Assembly: GCA_041581135.1 (NCBI GenBank)
Contig: JBFGCM010000072.1
Coordinates: forward strand, 1-19,611
Direction: 5' to 3'
DNA from: JBFGCM01 sp041581135
GTDB lineage: Bacteria; Actinomycetota; Acidimicrobiia; Spongiisociales; UBA5794
DNA length: 19,611 nt
The position numbers were made by a program, and so were the translations under genes. Under the pieces are notes generated by a model, which made no database searches, was not told the DNA's origin, and saw only the letters and a list, made by a program, of their open reading frames with translations. Below are positions 14,094 through 19,611 of the stretch, piece by piece; the stretch's first letter is position 1, and each line of letters begins with the position of its first letter.

Positions 14094-14930
14094 TTGAGGA
14101 GATTCAACACCGGGCGCGTGCTTGCATCGGTGATCGCGATCGTCGCCGTGACGGCGCTGCTGGCGGCACCTGCCGCCGGAGCGTCAGCGGTGCGGGCCAA
14201 GGGTTCGGGCTGGCAGTTCAGCGTGAGCTGGGTCGAGCTCGACCCCGAGGACGTGCTGGGCCTGCCCGGCAACGTCCATCTCGGCTGGCTCGGCGCCTGG
14301 TCCGACCAGTGGGGTACCTACTCGTTCGGTCATGTTGCTGATCTCGACTGCCCCAACGGTCAACTGCCCTACGGGGGACACCACGAGGCGGTCGTCGCCG
14401 AGGCCGCCCAGGTGACGGAGGCCGCAGTGGAGGACGCCATCGTCATGCTCGCCGACAGCGGTGCCACGACCATCGACAGTGCATTCGTCATCGAGACCGT
14501 CGAGAAGGAGCTCGCCGACGAGCTCCCCGAGGAGATCGAGGACGAGGTGCCATTCTGCGAATACGTGCAAGACCGCTTCCTCGACGGCGCCGAGGCCGTG
14601 GTGACCGTTGACATGACGAACCGTGTCGCCACGATGACCGGGGTCCTGACCGTGCACGGTGGTCATGGTGAGCATGGGGAGCCGGGCGACATCCTCGGCC
14701 GCCCGCCGGTCAATCTCACCATCACCGGCGGTGAGTGGAGCACCTCAGAGTGGTCCTACAGCTACAAGTCGGAGAGCTACAAGTACTCGGACTGGCGGCG
14801 GGGCACGGACTACTACGGCGGCGCCGTGAGTGGTGCCATCGGCGCCATGGGCTTCGATGACGACCCGGACGACGAGGCGTACGGCGGCTTCGGGACCTTC
14901 GATTTCAAGAGCGTCGAGCGCATTCGCTGA
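14094..14930 (+). CDS. Exported protein of unknown function under TetR control
   Basis: The start is TTG at 14094, 6 bp after AAAGGAG. The 278-residue product has a clear signal peptide: RRFNTGR, hydrophobic VLASVIAIVAVTALLAA, and an AxA site (GASA) near residue 30. The mature part is acidic, with VSWVELDP, an N-terminal CPNGQLPYGGHH segment, a helical middle and a Tyr/Ser-rich stretch (SEWSYSYKSESYKYSDW). It has two Cys residues, possibly a disulfide, and no membrane anchor is seen. I do not recognise a named family. Its promoter overlaps operator copy 2 and a strong terminator follows, so it is a single-gene transcript. An earlier in-frame TTG (14031) lies in the operator and upstream of the predicted mRNA start, and is rejected. 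Confidence 0.82.
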   Translation: MRRFNTGRVLASVIAIVAVTALLAAPAAGASAVRAKGSGWQFSVSWVELDPEDVLGLPGNVHLGWLGAWSDQWGTYSFGHVADLDCPNGQLPYGGHHEAVVAEAAQVTEAAVEDAIVMLADSGATTIDSAFVIETVEKELADELPEEIEDEVPFCEYVQDRFLDGAEAVVTVDMTNRVATMTGVLTVHGGHGEHGEPGDILGRPPVNLTITGGEWSTSEWSYSYKSESYKYSDWRRGTDYYGGAVSGAIGAMGFDDDPDDEAYGGFGTFDFKSVERIR

Positions 14931-14950
14931 CGATCGAAAACGCCAACGTG

Positions 14951-14984
14951 AGAACCGGCCGGCCTCCCCGGCCGGTTCTTCGTT
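14951..14984 (+). terminator. Rho-independent terminator after the exported-protein gene
   Basis: A perfect 12-bp stem agaaccggccgg / ccggccggttct (14951-14962 and 14968-14979) has a 5-nt loop, followed by TTCGTTC. It starts 20 bp after the stop codon at 14930. The 3' T-rich tail is short, but stem strength and position are convincing. Confidence 0.8.
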
Positions 14985-15063
14985 CAGCGGGGGCGGCCAC
15001 CGCTGCCCCACCCAACGCGACCTGGCGCGCTAGCTTCGGCGCTAGCCGCGCAGGGAGACCCCA

Positions 15064-15417
15064 TTGACCAACCCAACGGAACCGACACCGACGTTGCAGT
15101 CCGATTCGAAGACCTGGGCCATCCTGGCCCATCTCATTCCGCTGCTCGGGTTCTCCTTCATACCGCCACTGATCATCTACCTCATCAAGAAGGATGAGGA
15201 TGCGTTCGTGGCCCACCACGCCCGAGAAGCTCTGAACTTTCAGATCACTTTGATCATCTACGGGATCATCTCGGGGATCCTCGTCCTGGTGATCATCGGG
15301 ATCTTCCTGCTCATCGCACTGGCGATCGGCGCCTTGGTGTTGGCGATCATCGCAGCCGTCGCCGCCTCAAACGAGCAGATGTACCGCTACCCGGCCATCA
15401 TCCGGCTGGTGACCTGA
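15064..15417 (+). CDS. DUF4870-family small membrane protein
   Basis: The 117-residue protein starts at TTG (15064) after GGGAG. A short Pro/Thr-rich N-terminus leads to TWAILAHLIPLLGF, then PPLIIYLIKKDEDAFVAHHAREALNFQ, the typical DUF4870 core, then two long hydrophobic stretches (IYGIISGILVLVIIGIF and ALAIGALVLAIIAAVAA). Three or four membrane helices are likely. Function of the family is unknown. Upstream, two gctagc hexamers (15029-15034 and 15041-15046) form a small stem that may be regulatory. It converges with the propeller gene; the two stop codons lie 11 bp apart. Confidence 0.88.
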   Translation: MTNPTEPTPTLQSDSKTWAILAHLIPLLGFSFIPPLIIYLIKKDEDAFVAHHAREALNFQITLIIYGIISGILVLVIIGIFLLIALAIGALVLAIIAAVAASNEQMYRYPAIIRLVT

Positions 15418-15432
15418 GCCGACGCTGCTCAG
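15414..15432. terminator. Small hairpin over two convergent stop codons
   Basis: ctgagc (15414-15419) pairs with gctcag (15427-15432) across 7 nt. It contains the TGA of the DUF4870 gene and the TGA of the opposite-strand propeller gene. It could act as a weak two-way terminator, but there is no T-run. Confidence 0.3.
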
Positions 15433-16328
15433 ACGATCCCCACGCAGTGGACGCCGGGCAGCTCCTCGGCGACGACATCCCAGTGGTCGCCGTCATCGTG
15501 CGACGCGTACACGGTGCCGTCGGCATCGGCAGCCACCACCAGGCGACCGAGCGCCGCCAGACAGAAGGTGTCGAGGTTCGTGCTGAACCATTCGGGCAGG
15601 CCGCGTGTGCATCGTTCGAGCCACCCGCCGCTGCGGGGACGGCGATAGAGCGCCGCCTCTCGCCCGCCCGAGCCACGCGACGCCGACACGAACACGTTCG
15701 ACTCCGACACGGCGACTGCGCGGCAGTACGAACCATGGAGCCCCGTGGTCTCGAACGACCAGTTGGCACCACCGTCGTCGCTCACGCCGAGGCCGATGGC
15801 AGCGGCGGCATGTGCGGTGCCGCGCTCGTCGGTGACCACCTGGTGCACGTCGGCCTGGATGTCCAGCGTGGGATGCCAGCCTGCACCGTTGGCGTCCGAC
15901 CGCAACACCCCACCGACGTGGACATTCACGTAGATGTCGCCATCGACTCCGATCGCGATGGAACGCACATCCGGCGGCCCGCCCCACGGAGTGAACCATG
16001 AGTCCCGGCCCGGCGCGTCATCGAATGCGGCGACCCGCACCAGCTCGCCGCCGACCAGTTCGAACAGCGAAGCCTCCGCGCCACCGACGAGCACGCGGCC
16101 GGCGACCGTGGCGACGCAGTTGGCCCGGACTTCCTCGAGGGTCGCCACGGGACGGCCCTCACCCCGCCCCGGGTCGTGCCACAGAGTGTCGTTGTCGGTG
16201 ATCGCCCACACCCCGTCGTCGGCCACAGTGATGTGTCCGACCGCATGGCCGGCCGGCATTCTCGCCAGGTCGGTGCCTATCGCCTGAATGCCGTCATCGG
16301 TGCCGACCAGAACGATGCGATCTGCCAT
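15429..16328 (-). CDS. Asp-box (BNR) beta-propeller protein
   Basis: The 299-residue protein is a repeated beta-sheet protein with Asp-box motifs (S-x-D-x-G-x-x-W): SDDGGANWSF near residue 190 and SHDDGDHWDV near 278. Related blades include DGVWAITDNDTLW and DGDIYVNVHVGGVLRSD. This matches sialidase-like or VPS10/Ycf48-type propellers. There is no signal peptide, so it is probably cytoplasmic, and the sialidase catalytic residues are not evident; I would not call it a glycosidase. The ATG at 16328 follows a TACGAT box by 6 bp without a ribosome site, again suggesting a leaderless mRNA. Confidence 0.85.
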   Translation of the reverse strand: MADRIVLVGTDDGIQAIGTDLARMPAGHAVGHITVADDGVWAITDNDTLWHDPGRGEGRPVATLEEVRANCVATVAGRVLVGGAEASLFELVGGELVRVAAFDDAPGRDSWFTPWGGPPDVRSIAIGVDGDIYVNVHVGGVLRSDANGAGWHPTLDIQADVHQVVTDERGTAHAAAAIGLGVSDDGGANWSFETTGLHGSYCRAVAVSESNVFVSASRGSGGREAALYRRPRSGGWLERCTRGLPEWFSTNLDTFCLAALGRLVVAADADGTVYASHDDGDHWDVVAEELPGVHCVGIV

Positions 16329-16334
16329 CTCCGA

Positions 16335-16340
16335 ATCGTA
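16335..16340 (-). promoter_or_regulatory. Putative -10 box for the leaderless propeller gene
   Basis: TACGAT on the minus strand ends 6 bp before the ATG at 16328. Spacing is the same as at xth and nagA. Confidence 0.45.
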
Positions 16341-16454
16341 CGGCAGTTCTCAGCCGATGGCGCGCACGAATCCGACGCAGATCGTCGTTTGAGGCGCCGT
16401 CCCGCGGCAGCCTGATCTCAGCGTGCCATCGCTCGTCGAACTCGAAAGCTCGGT

Positions 16455-16471
16455 GCTGTGGGAGCCACAGC
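16455..16471 (-). terminator. Candidate hairpin downstream of the response regulator
   Basis: A perfect 7-bp stem gctgtgg / ccacagc with a 3-nt loop lies 36 bp after the response-regulator stop codon. It lacks a clear T-run on the minus strand, so it may aid termination only weakly. The rest of 16341-16507 shows no convincing gene. Confidence 0.35.
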
Positions 16472-16507
16472 CCGCCCGGGGCCGGCTTGCAGCCCGAGGA
16501 CACGGCC

Positions 16508-17179
16508 TCAGGTCGTGTCCGGCGTCCCGGCGGCGACGAAACCCGATTCGTAGGCGGCGATCACCGCCTGCGTCCGGTCACGGACTCCGAGCTTGGTGAG
16601 GATCGAGGTGACATGGCTCTTGACGGTTTCCCGGCTCACGTAGATCTCGTCGGCGATCTCTGCGTTCGACAGACCGGACGCGACGAGCCGCAACACTTCC
16701 TGCTCCCGATCGCTGAGCCGGTCGATGTCCTTGCGTACCCGGGTGGCCTGCTCCCCGCTTGCGGCAAAGGTCTCCACCATGCGTCGCATCGCTGCCGGCA
16801 GCACGAGCGACTCACCGGACATCGCGATCCGCACCGCAGTGACCAGGTCCTCGGGCGGACTGCGCTTCAAGAGGAACCCCGATGCACCGACCCGCATGGC
16901 CTCGTACACGTACTCGTCCAGCTCGAACGTCGTCAGGATGAGCACCTTCGGGCCCTCCCCCTCCTCGCTGACGATGGCTTGGGTCGCCGAGAGCCCGTCG
17001 AGATCGGGCATGCGGATGTCCATGAGCACCAGATCGGGTTGTAGGAACGCCACCTGCTCGATGGCCTCGGCCCCGGTGCTCGCTTCCCCGACCACCTCGA
17101 TGTCGGGCTCGCTGCCGAGCATGGCGCTCAGCCCGGCACGGACCAGTGCATCGTCGTCGACGAGAAGAAGACGCAACAT
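16508..17179 (-). CDS. NarL/LuxR-family two-component response regulator
   Basis: The 223-residue cytoplasmic regulator has a receiver domain (1-~120) with acidic pocket Asp8-Asp10, phospho-acceptor Asp54 (VLMDIRMPD), Thr83/84 and Lys105 (GFLLKR). A linker leads to a LuxR-type helix-turn-helix at ~155-215 (LSDREQEVLRLVASGLSNAE, VSRETVKSHV). ATG at 17179 shares its A with the kinase TGA (TGATG), indicating coupled translation. An in-frame GTG 24 bp upstream would add eight residues not needed for the fold. Phosphorylation by the kinase encoded just upstream should activate DNA binding. Its targets are not shown. Confidence 0.95.
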   Translation of the reverse strand: MLRLLLVDDDALVRAGLSAMLGSEPDIEVVGEASTGAEAIEQVAFLQPDLVLMDIRMPDLDGLSATQAIVSEEGEGPKVLILTTFELDEYVYEAMRVGASGFLLKRSPPEDLVTAVRIAMSGESLVLPAAMRRMVETFAASGEQATRVRKDIDRLSDREQEVLRLVASGLSNAEIADEIYVSRETVKSHVTSILTKLGVRDRTQAVIAAYESGFVAAGTPDTT

Positions 17180-18453
17180 CACGGCAACGGGAAGCGTACC
17201 CACACTCGATATCCGCCCTCCGCGGTGGGTCCGATCTCCGACGAACCGCCGAACGCAGCCGCCCGCTCCCGGATACCGATGATCCCCCGACCGATGCCGG
17301 GACGCCGCGGCGACGCGTACACCGCAGGCCCATTTACCACTTCCACCTCGAGCCCGGCGGGCCGCAGACGTACCGAGACGGCCGTGGGACTCCCCGCATG
17401 GCGCATCACGTTGGTGAGCGCCTCCTGCACCACACGGTAGGCGGCCGTTTGCAGGTCATGGGGCAGCACCCAGAGGTCACCACTCGCATCGAGGCTCACC
17501 GGAATGTCCGCCTCCCGCACCCGGGTGACCAGGGCATCCAGATCGCTCAGGTCGGGAGCCGGAGGCTCGATGGCGGCTGCGCCATCATCGCGGAGCACGC
17601 CCAAGACCCGGTCCAGCTCGCCGAGAGAGGTGCGCCCCGTCCGCTCGATGATCTCGAGCGACTCCCTGGCGAACCCGGGGTCGTCGTCGAACACCTTTCG
17701 ACCTGCGCCGGCCTGCACCACCATCAGCGTGACTGCGTGCCCGATGCTGTCGTGTAGCTCATGGGCGAGCCGAGTGCGCACCTCTGCTTCGGTGGCGCGC
17801 GTCTCCAGCTCCACCGTGCGCTCTCGGAACGAGGGGCCAAGCAGCGCCTCACCGGCTATCCCGAACAGCCAGGCGAGACCGTTGACCACGTGGAAGAAGA
17901 GGACCAGCAGCAAGAAGCCGAGAGGCACCAGCCACACCACATCTTCTTGAGTAGGGGTCCAGCCGTTCACGAGGATCCAGTCACTGCCGAAGTCCACGGG
18001 TGTGACGAGAATCCAGTCCAGCGGTACGAGCAGGGGCGAAGCGATGAGCGTGGCGGCCGCCGATCCCATGGCGACCAACACCGAGAACGTGACGATGCCG
18101 GCCGGAAAGCGGAGGAACAACCAGAAGAGCACCCGCCACGTCGACCCGTCGGACAGCAGGCGCCTGATCCGCGGCCACAGCGGGCCGCTGTCGCGCAGTG
18201 GCGACGGCGGATCGGGTATGTCGATGTCCAGGAACGCCCGGTGCAAGCCCCGTTCGAAGGCGCCGAGGCCGCGCCACGCCAGCATCATGCCGATGAGGAT
18301 CGGAATGCCCACCCAGATGACCACCAGCCCGGCGCCCACCGAGAGCCCGGTCACGAGAAACACGAAGTAGGTCACGCCGAGCGGAAACGCCAACGACAGG
18401 TACACGAGGTGCCGATAGGTGCGGCCTTGGAACATCGGGCGGAAGAACCCCAT
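17179..18453 (-). CDS. Sensor histidine kinase (PF13796-type sensor, HisKA_3)
   Basis: The 424-residue membrane kinase begins GRTYRHLVYLSLAFPLGVTYFV, typical of the actinobacterial putative sensor domain (PF13796), with about four to six membrane helices up to ~200 (two hydrophobic pairs at ~20-60 and ~108-150, and one at ~173-200). The HisKA_3 dimerisation helix holds the phospho-acceptor His234 in AHELHDSIGHAVT. The ATPase domain has N-box QEALTNVMRHA (Asn348) and G-box GIGRGIIGIRERA (386-398). The start is ATG at 18453; a longer in-frame extension upstream lacks family support. It overlaps the regulator by TGATG. The signal is unknown; family members often respond to envelope stress or antibiotics, but that is not shown here. 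Confidence 0.93.
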   Translation of the reverse strand: MGFFRPMFQGRTYRHLVYLSLAFPLGVTYFVFLVTGLSVGAGLVVIWVGIPILIGMMLAWRGLGAFERGLHRAFLDIDIPDPPSPLRDSGPLWPRIRRLLSDGSTWRVLFWLFLRFPAGIVTFSVLVAMGSAAATLIASPLLVPLDWILVTPVDFGSDWILVNGWTPTQEDVVWLVPLGFLLLVLFFHVVNGLAWLFGIAGEALLGPSFRERTVELETRATEAEVRTRLAHELHDSIGHAVTLMVVQAGAGRKVFDDDPGFARESLEIIERTGRTSLGELDRVLGVLRDDGAAAIEPPAPDLSDLDALVTRVREADIPVSLDASGDLWVLPHDLQTAAYRVVQEALTNVMRHAGSPTAVSVRLRPAGLEVEVVNGPAVYASPRRPGIGRGIIGIRERAAAFGGSSEIGPTAEGGYRVWVRFPLP

Positions 18454-18614
18454 CAGGCGTGCACCGGGACACGGGGCTCCATCCGCGGATCCTTTGCCGA
18501 GGTGGCCTTGGGCGCGGTCATCTCGCGACAGCTTGGCAGCACACGACGTGACGCTGCCAGGTGATCGACGCGGATCGCAATCAAGGGCTCCCCTCTCGCG
18601 ACGTACCCCGTCAT
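18453..18614 (-). CDS. Possible small ORF upstream of the kinase
   Basis: An ATG at 18614 (or a GTG at 18644) opens a 53-residue (or 63-residue) frame whose TGA overlaps the kinase ATG as TGATG, the same arrangement as between kinase and regulator. The product is basic, without membrane helices or a known motif, and no strong ribosome site precedes it. It may be a leader peptide, or chance. Confidence 0.25.
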   Translation of the reverse strand: MTGYVARGEPLIAIRVDHLAASRRVLPSCREMTAPKATSAKDPRMEPRVPVHA

Positions 18615-18623
18615 GATCTCTCG

Positions 18624-18757
18624 TGGGGGTCCCGCGGTCGTCACCCGTAGGTGCGAATCGCACCTCCCCCATGTGGGGGAAACCCACGAAGACCGAGGAG
18701 AGAAAGTCGCCCCCTACGACCCCTCGAGCACCGATACCCTTCTCGGTATGCGAGGGG
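18624..18757 (+). ncRNA. Putative structured leader before the surface-repeat gene
   Basis: The ~400-bp stretch 18454-18849 has no convincing protein gene. In it, aggtgc-gaatc-gcacct (18649-18665) is followed at once by ccccca (18666-18671). This can pair with tggggg downstream (18674-18679) or with tggggg upstream (18624-18629), enclosing the first hairpin. The downstream arm can instead form gtggg-ggaaa-cccac (18673-18687). A further long hairpin has stems cccctcg/cgagggg (18720-18726/18751-18757) and atacc/ggtat (18734-18738/18745-18749). Mutually exclusive stems are typical of RNA switches, but I match no known riboswitch class and no clear promoter is visible. The DNA could also be protein-binding sites. 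Confidence 0.35.
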
Positions 18758-18849
18758 CATCCACGGGGACCGAGCTCACATTGTCGATCCTCCGCCGCCG
18801 ACTCGTGTCCCTCGAGGGGTTTCTGCGCACATAGTCGAGGGGAGGCGCA

Positions 18850-19611
18850 ATGAGGGGTGCACGCCGTCTGCGGTTGTTGGTGACAACCTCGCTGATTCTG
18901 ACGACGCTGGTAGCCGTGCCACAAGCAGCCGTCGCAAACGATCCGCCGGTGGCCAACGACGACATGTACACGACATCGGTGAACACAACCCTCTTGGTCG
19001 CGGCGGACCTCGGCGTTCTGGTCAATGACTTCGACCCCGACCGTGATCGCATGCGTGCGGTCCTGGTGGATGCCACTACGAACGGCGGCATCCGCGTGCA
19101 ACGAAACGGCGGCTTTGGGTACCGCCCTGATCCCGGCTTCGAAGGCATCGACATGTTCACCTACGTGGCCGTGGATCGGACCGGCCAGTCCAATGTGGCC
19201 ACGGTGACCATCGTGGTCGGCGACCCGGACAACAACCCCCCGATCGTCAACGACACCGCCGGTTCGGGTGATGAGGATCTCACCATCATCTGGCTCCCCG
19301 ACGTGTCCGATCCCGACGGCGACACCCTCACCTGCACCATCGTGACCCCACCGACCAGCGGTGAAGCCACCGTGTCGCCGGACTGCACGTCGGGTGACTA
19401 CCTCGGTGACGCCGACTTCAACGGCACCGACTCCTTCACCTACGCCGCCGACGACGGCAACGGCGGCACCGACACCGGAACCGTCACCATCCTTGTGCTG
19501 CCGGTCAACGACGCCCCCGTGGTCAACGACACCGCCGGTTCTGGTGATGAGGATCTCACCATCATCTGGCTCCCCGACGTGTCCGATCCCGACGGCGACA
19601 CCCTCACCTGC
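18850..19611 (+). CDS. Secreted Ig/cadherin-like tandem-repeat protein, 3' partial
   Basis: ATG at 18850 follows GGAGG by 4 bp. A signal peptide (RGARRLRLL, hydrophobic VTTSLILTTLVAV, cleavage near AVA before NDPP at ~30) is followed by a bacterial Ig/cadherin-like domain (~33-125: PPVANDDMYTTSVNTTLLV, VLVNDFDPD, GYRPDPGFEGIDMFTYVA). Next come 92-residue repeats beginning VNDTAGSGDEDLTIIWLPDV and containing DPDGDTLTC and DFNGTDSFTYAADDGNGG. The Asp-rich DPDGD and Asn-Asp joints are typical calcium-binding linkers in adhesins. The frame runs off the window, so total length and any cell-wall or membrane anchor are unknown. It is divergent from the kinase gene. It should be a surface or secreted adhesin-like protein. 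Confidence 0.88.
   Translation, partial: MRGARRLRLLVTTSLILTTLVAVPQAAVANDPPVANDDMYTTSVNTTLLVAADLGVLVNDFDPDRDRMRAVLVDATTNGGIRVQRNGGFGYRPDPGFEGIDMFTYVAVDRTGQSNVATVTIVVGDPDNNPPIVNDTAGSGDEDLTIIWLPDVSDPDGDTLTCTIVTPPTSGEATVSPDCTSGDYLGDADFNGTDSFTYAADDGNGGTDTGTVTILVLPVNDAPVVNDTAGSGDEDLTIIWLPDVSDPDGDTLTC
19246..19611 (+). repeat. 276-bp tandem repeat in the surface-protein gene
   Basis: The 90 bp at 19246-19335 recur at 19522-19611 with one visible difference (tcg versus tct), giving a 276-bp (92-codon) period. The second copy is cut by the window end. Such identity, including third codon positions, indicates recent duplication or gene conversion. Confidence 0.9.

Noticed and set aside
15429..16328. 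Sialidase or other glycoside hydrolase
   Set aside because: Asp-boxes alone only show the propeller fold; the Arg triad and Tyr/Glu pair of sialidases are not evident and there is no signal peptide.
16294..16503. Small minus-strand frame before the propeller gene
   Set aside because: It has a GTG start without a ribosome site, overlaps the propeller gene in another frame and ends in a low-complexity basic tail.
18624..18671. tRNA gene or tRNA fragment (possible att site)
   Set aside because: The tggggg/ccccca stem around a hairpin recalls acceptor and T arms, but the T-loop sequence TTC is missing and there is no anticodon arm.
18640..18760. c-di-AMP (ydaO) or c-di-GMP riboswitch
   Set aside because: gggggaaaccc is faintly similar to part of ydaO, but the conserved GGGGTGAATCC and GACAGCTAAC-type segments are absent, as is the GEMM core.

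Overview
The window is a GC-rich stretch of bacterial chromosome, most likely from an actinobacterium. The codon use is high-GC, GTG and TTG starts are common, and several genes have a TANNNT box 6-9 bp before the start codon, as in leaderless transcription. A PF13796-type sensor histidine kinase and an overlapping pair of CorC/HlyC-family genes also fit. Placement near Acidimicrobiia is inference from general resemblance. All family names come from reading motifs by eye; no database search was run.

Layout. (1) Positions 2-2717, plus strand: a tight three-gene set. It holds a 93-bp tandem-repeat protein with one Cys per repeat (cut by the window edge), a metzincin-like HExxH protein without a signal peptide and without the third zinc ligand, and a HEAT-repeat protein. 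Two related palindromic elements 72 bp apart follow. This set is the least familiar part of the window. (2) 2911-4299, plus: a flavoprotein disulfide oxidoreductase. (3) 4315-8645, minus: xth (exonuclease III), a Na+/phosphate cotransporter, a separate PhoU-like protein, nagA, and a DUF1801 gene interrupted by one in-frame TGA. (4) 8719-10655, plus: a PQQ-type sugar dehydrogenase lipoprotein overlapping a DUF429 gene that has no conventional start codon. (5) 10672-13265, minus: two CorC/HlyC-family membrane proteins overlapping by ATGA; the upstream one appears to start at ATC. (6) 13468-14930: a TetR regulator divergent from an exported protein of unknown function, with two identical perfect palindromes in the shared promoter and a strong terminator after the exported gene. 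(7) 15064-16328: a DUF4870 membrane protein converging on an Asp-box beta-propeller protein. (8) 16508-18453, minus: a NarL-type two-component system with a TGATG overlap. (9) 18454-18849: about 400 bp of leader DNA rich in inverted repeats, some mutually exclusive. (10) 18850 to the window end, plus: a secreted Ig/cadherin-like repeat protein whose 92-residue repeats are almost identical in DNA.

How the genes may work together. The NaPi transporter and the PhoU-like protein form a phosphate-uptake unit. NagA feeds amino-sugar recycling. The TetR protein probably controls the exported protein and itself through the paired operators. The kinase and regulator are divergent from the surface-repeat protein and might control it, but nothing in the sequence proves this. 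The best candidates for something undescribed are the repeat-protein/protease-like/HEAT set with its palindromes, and the structured leader before the surface protein.
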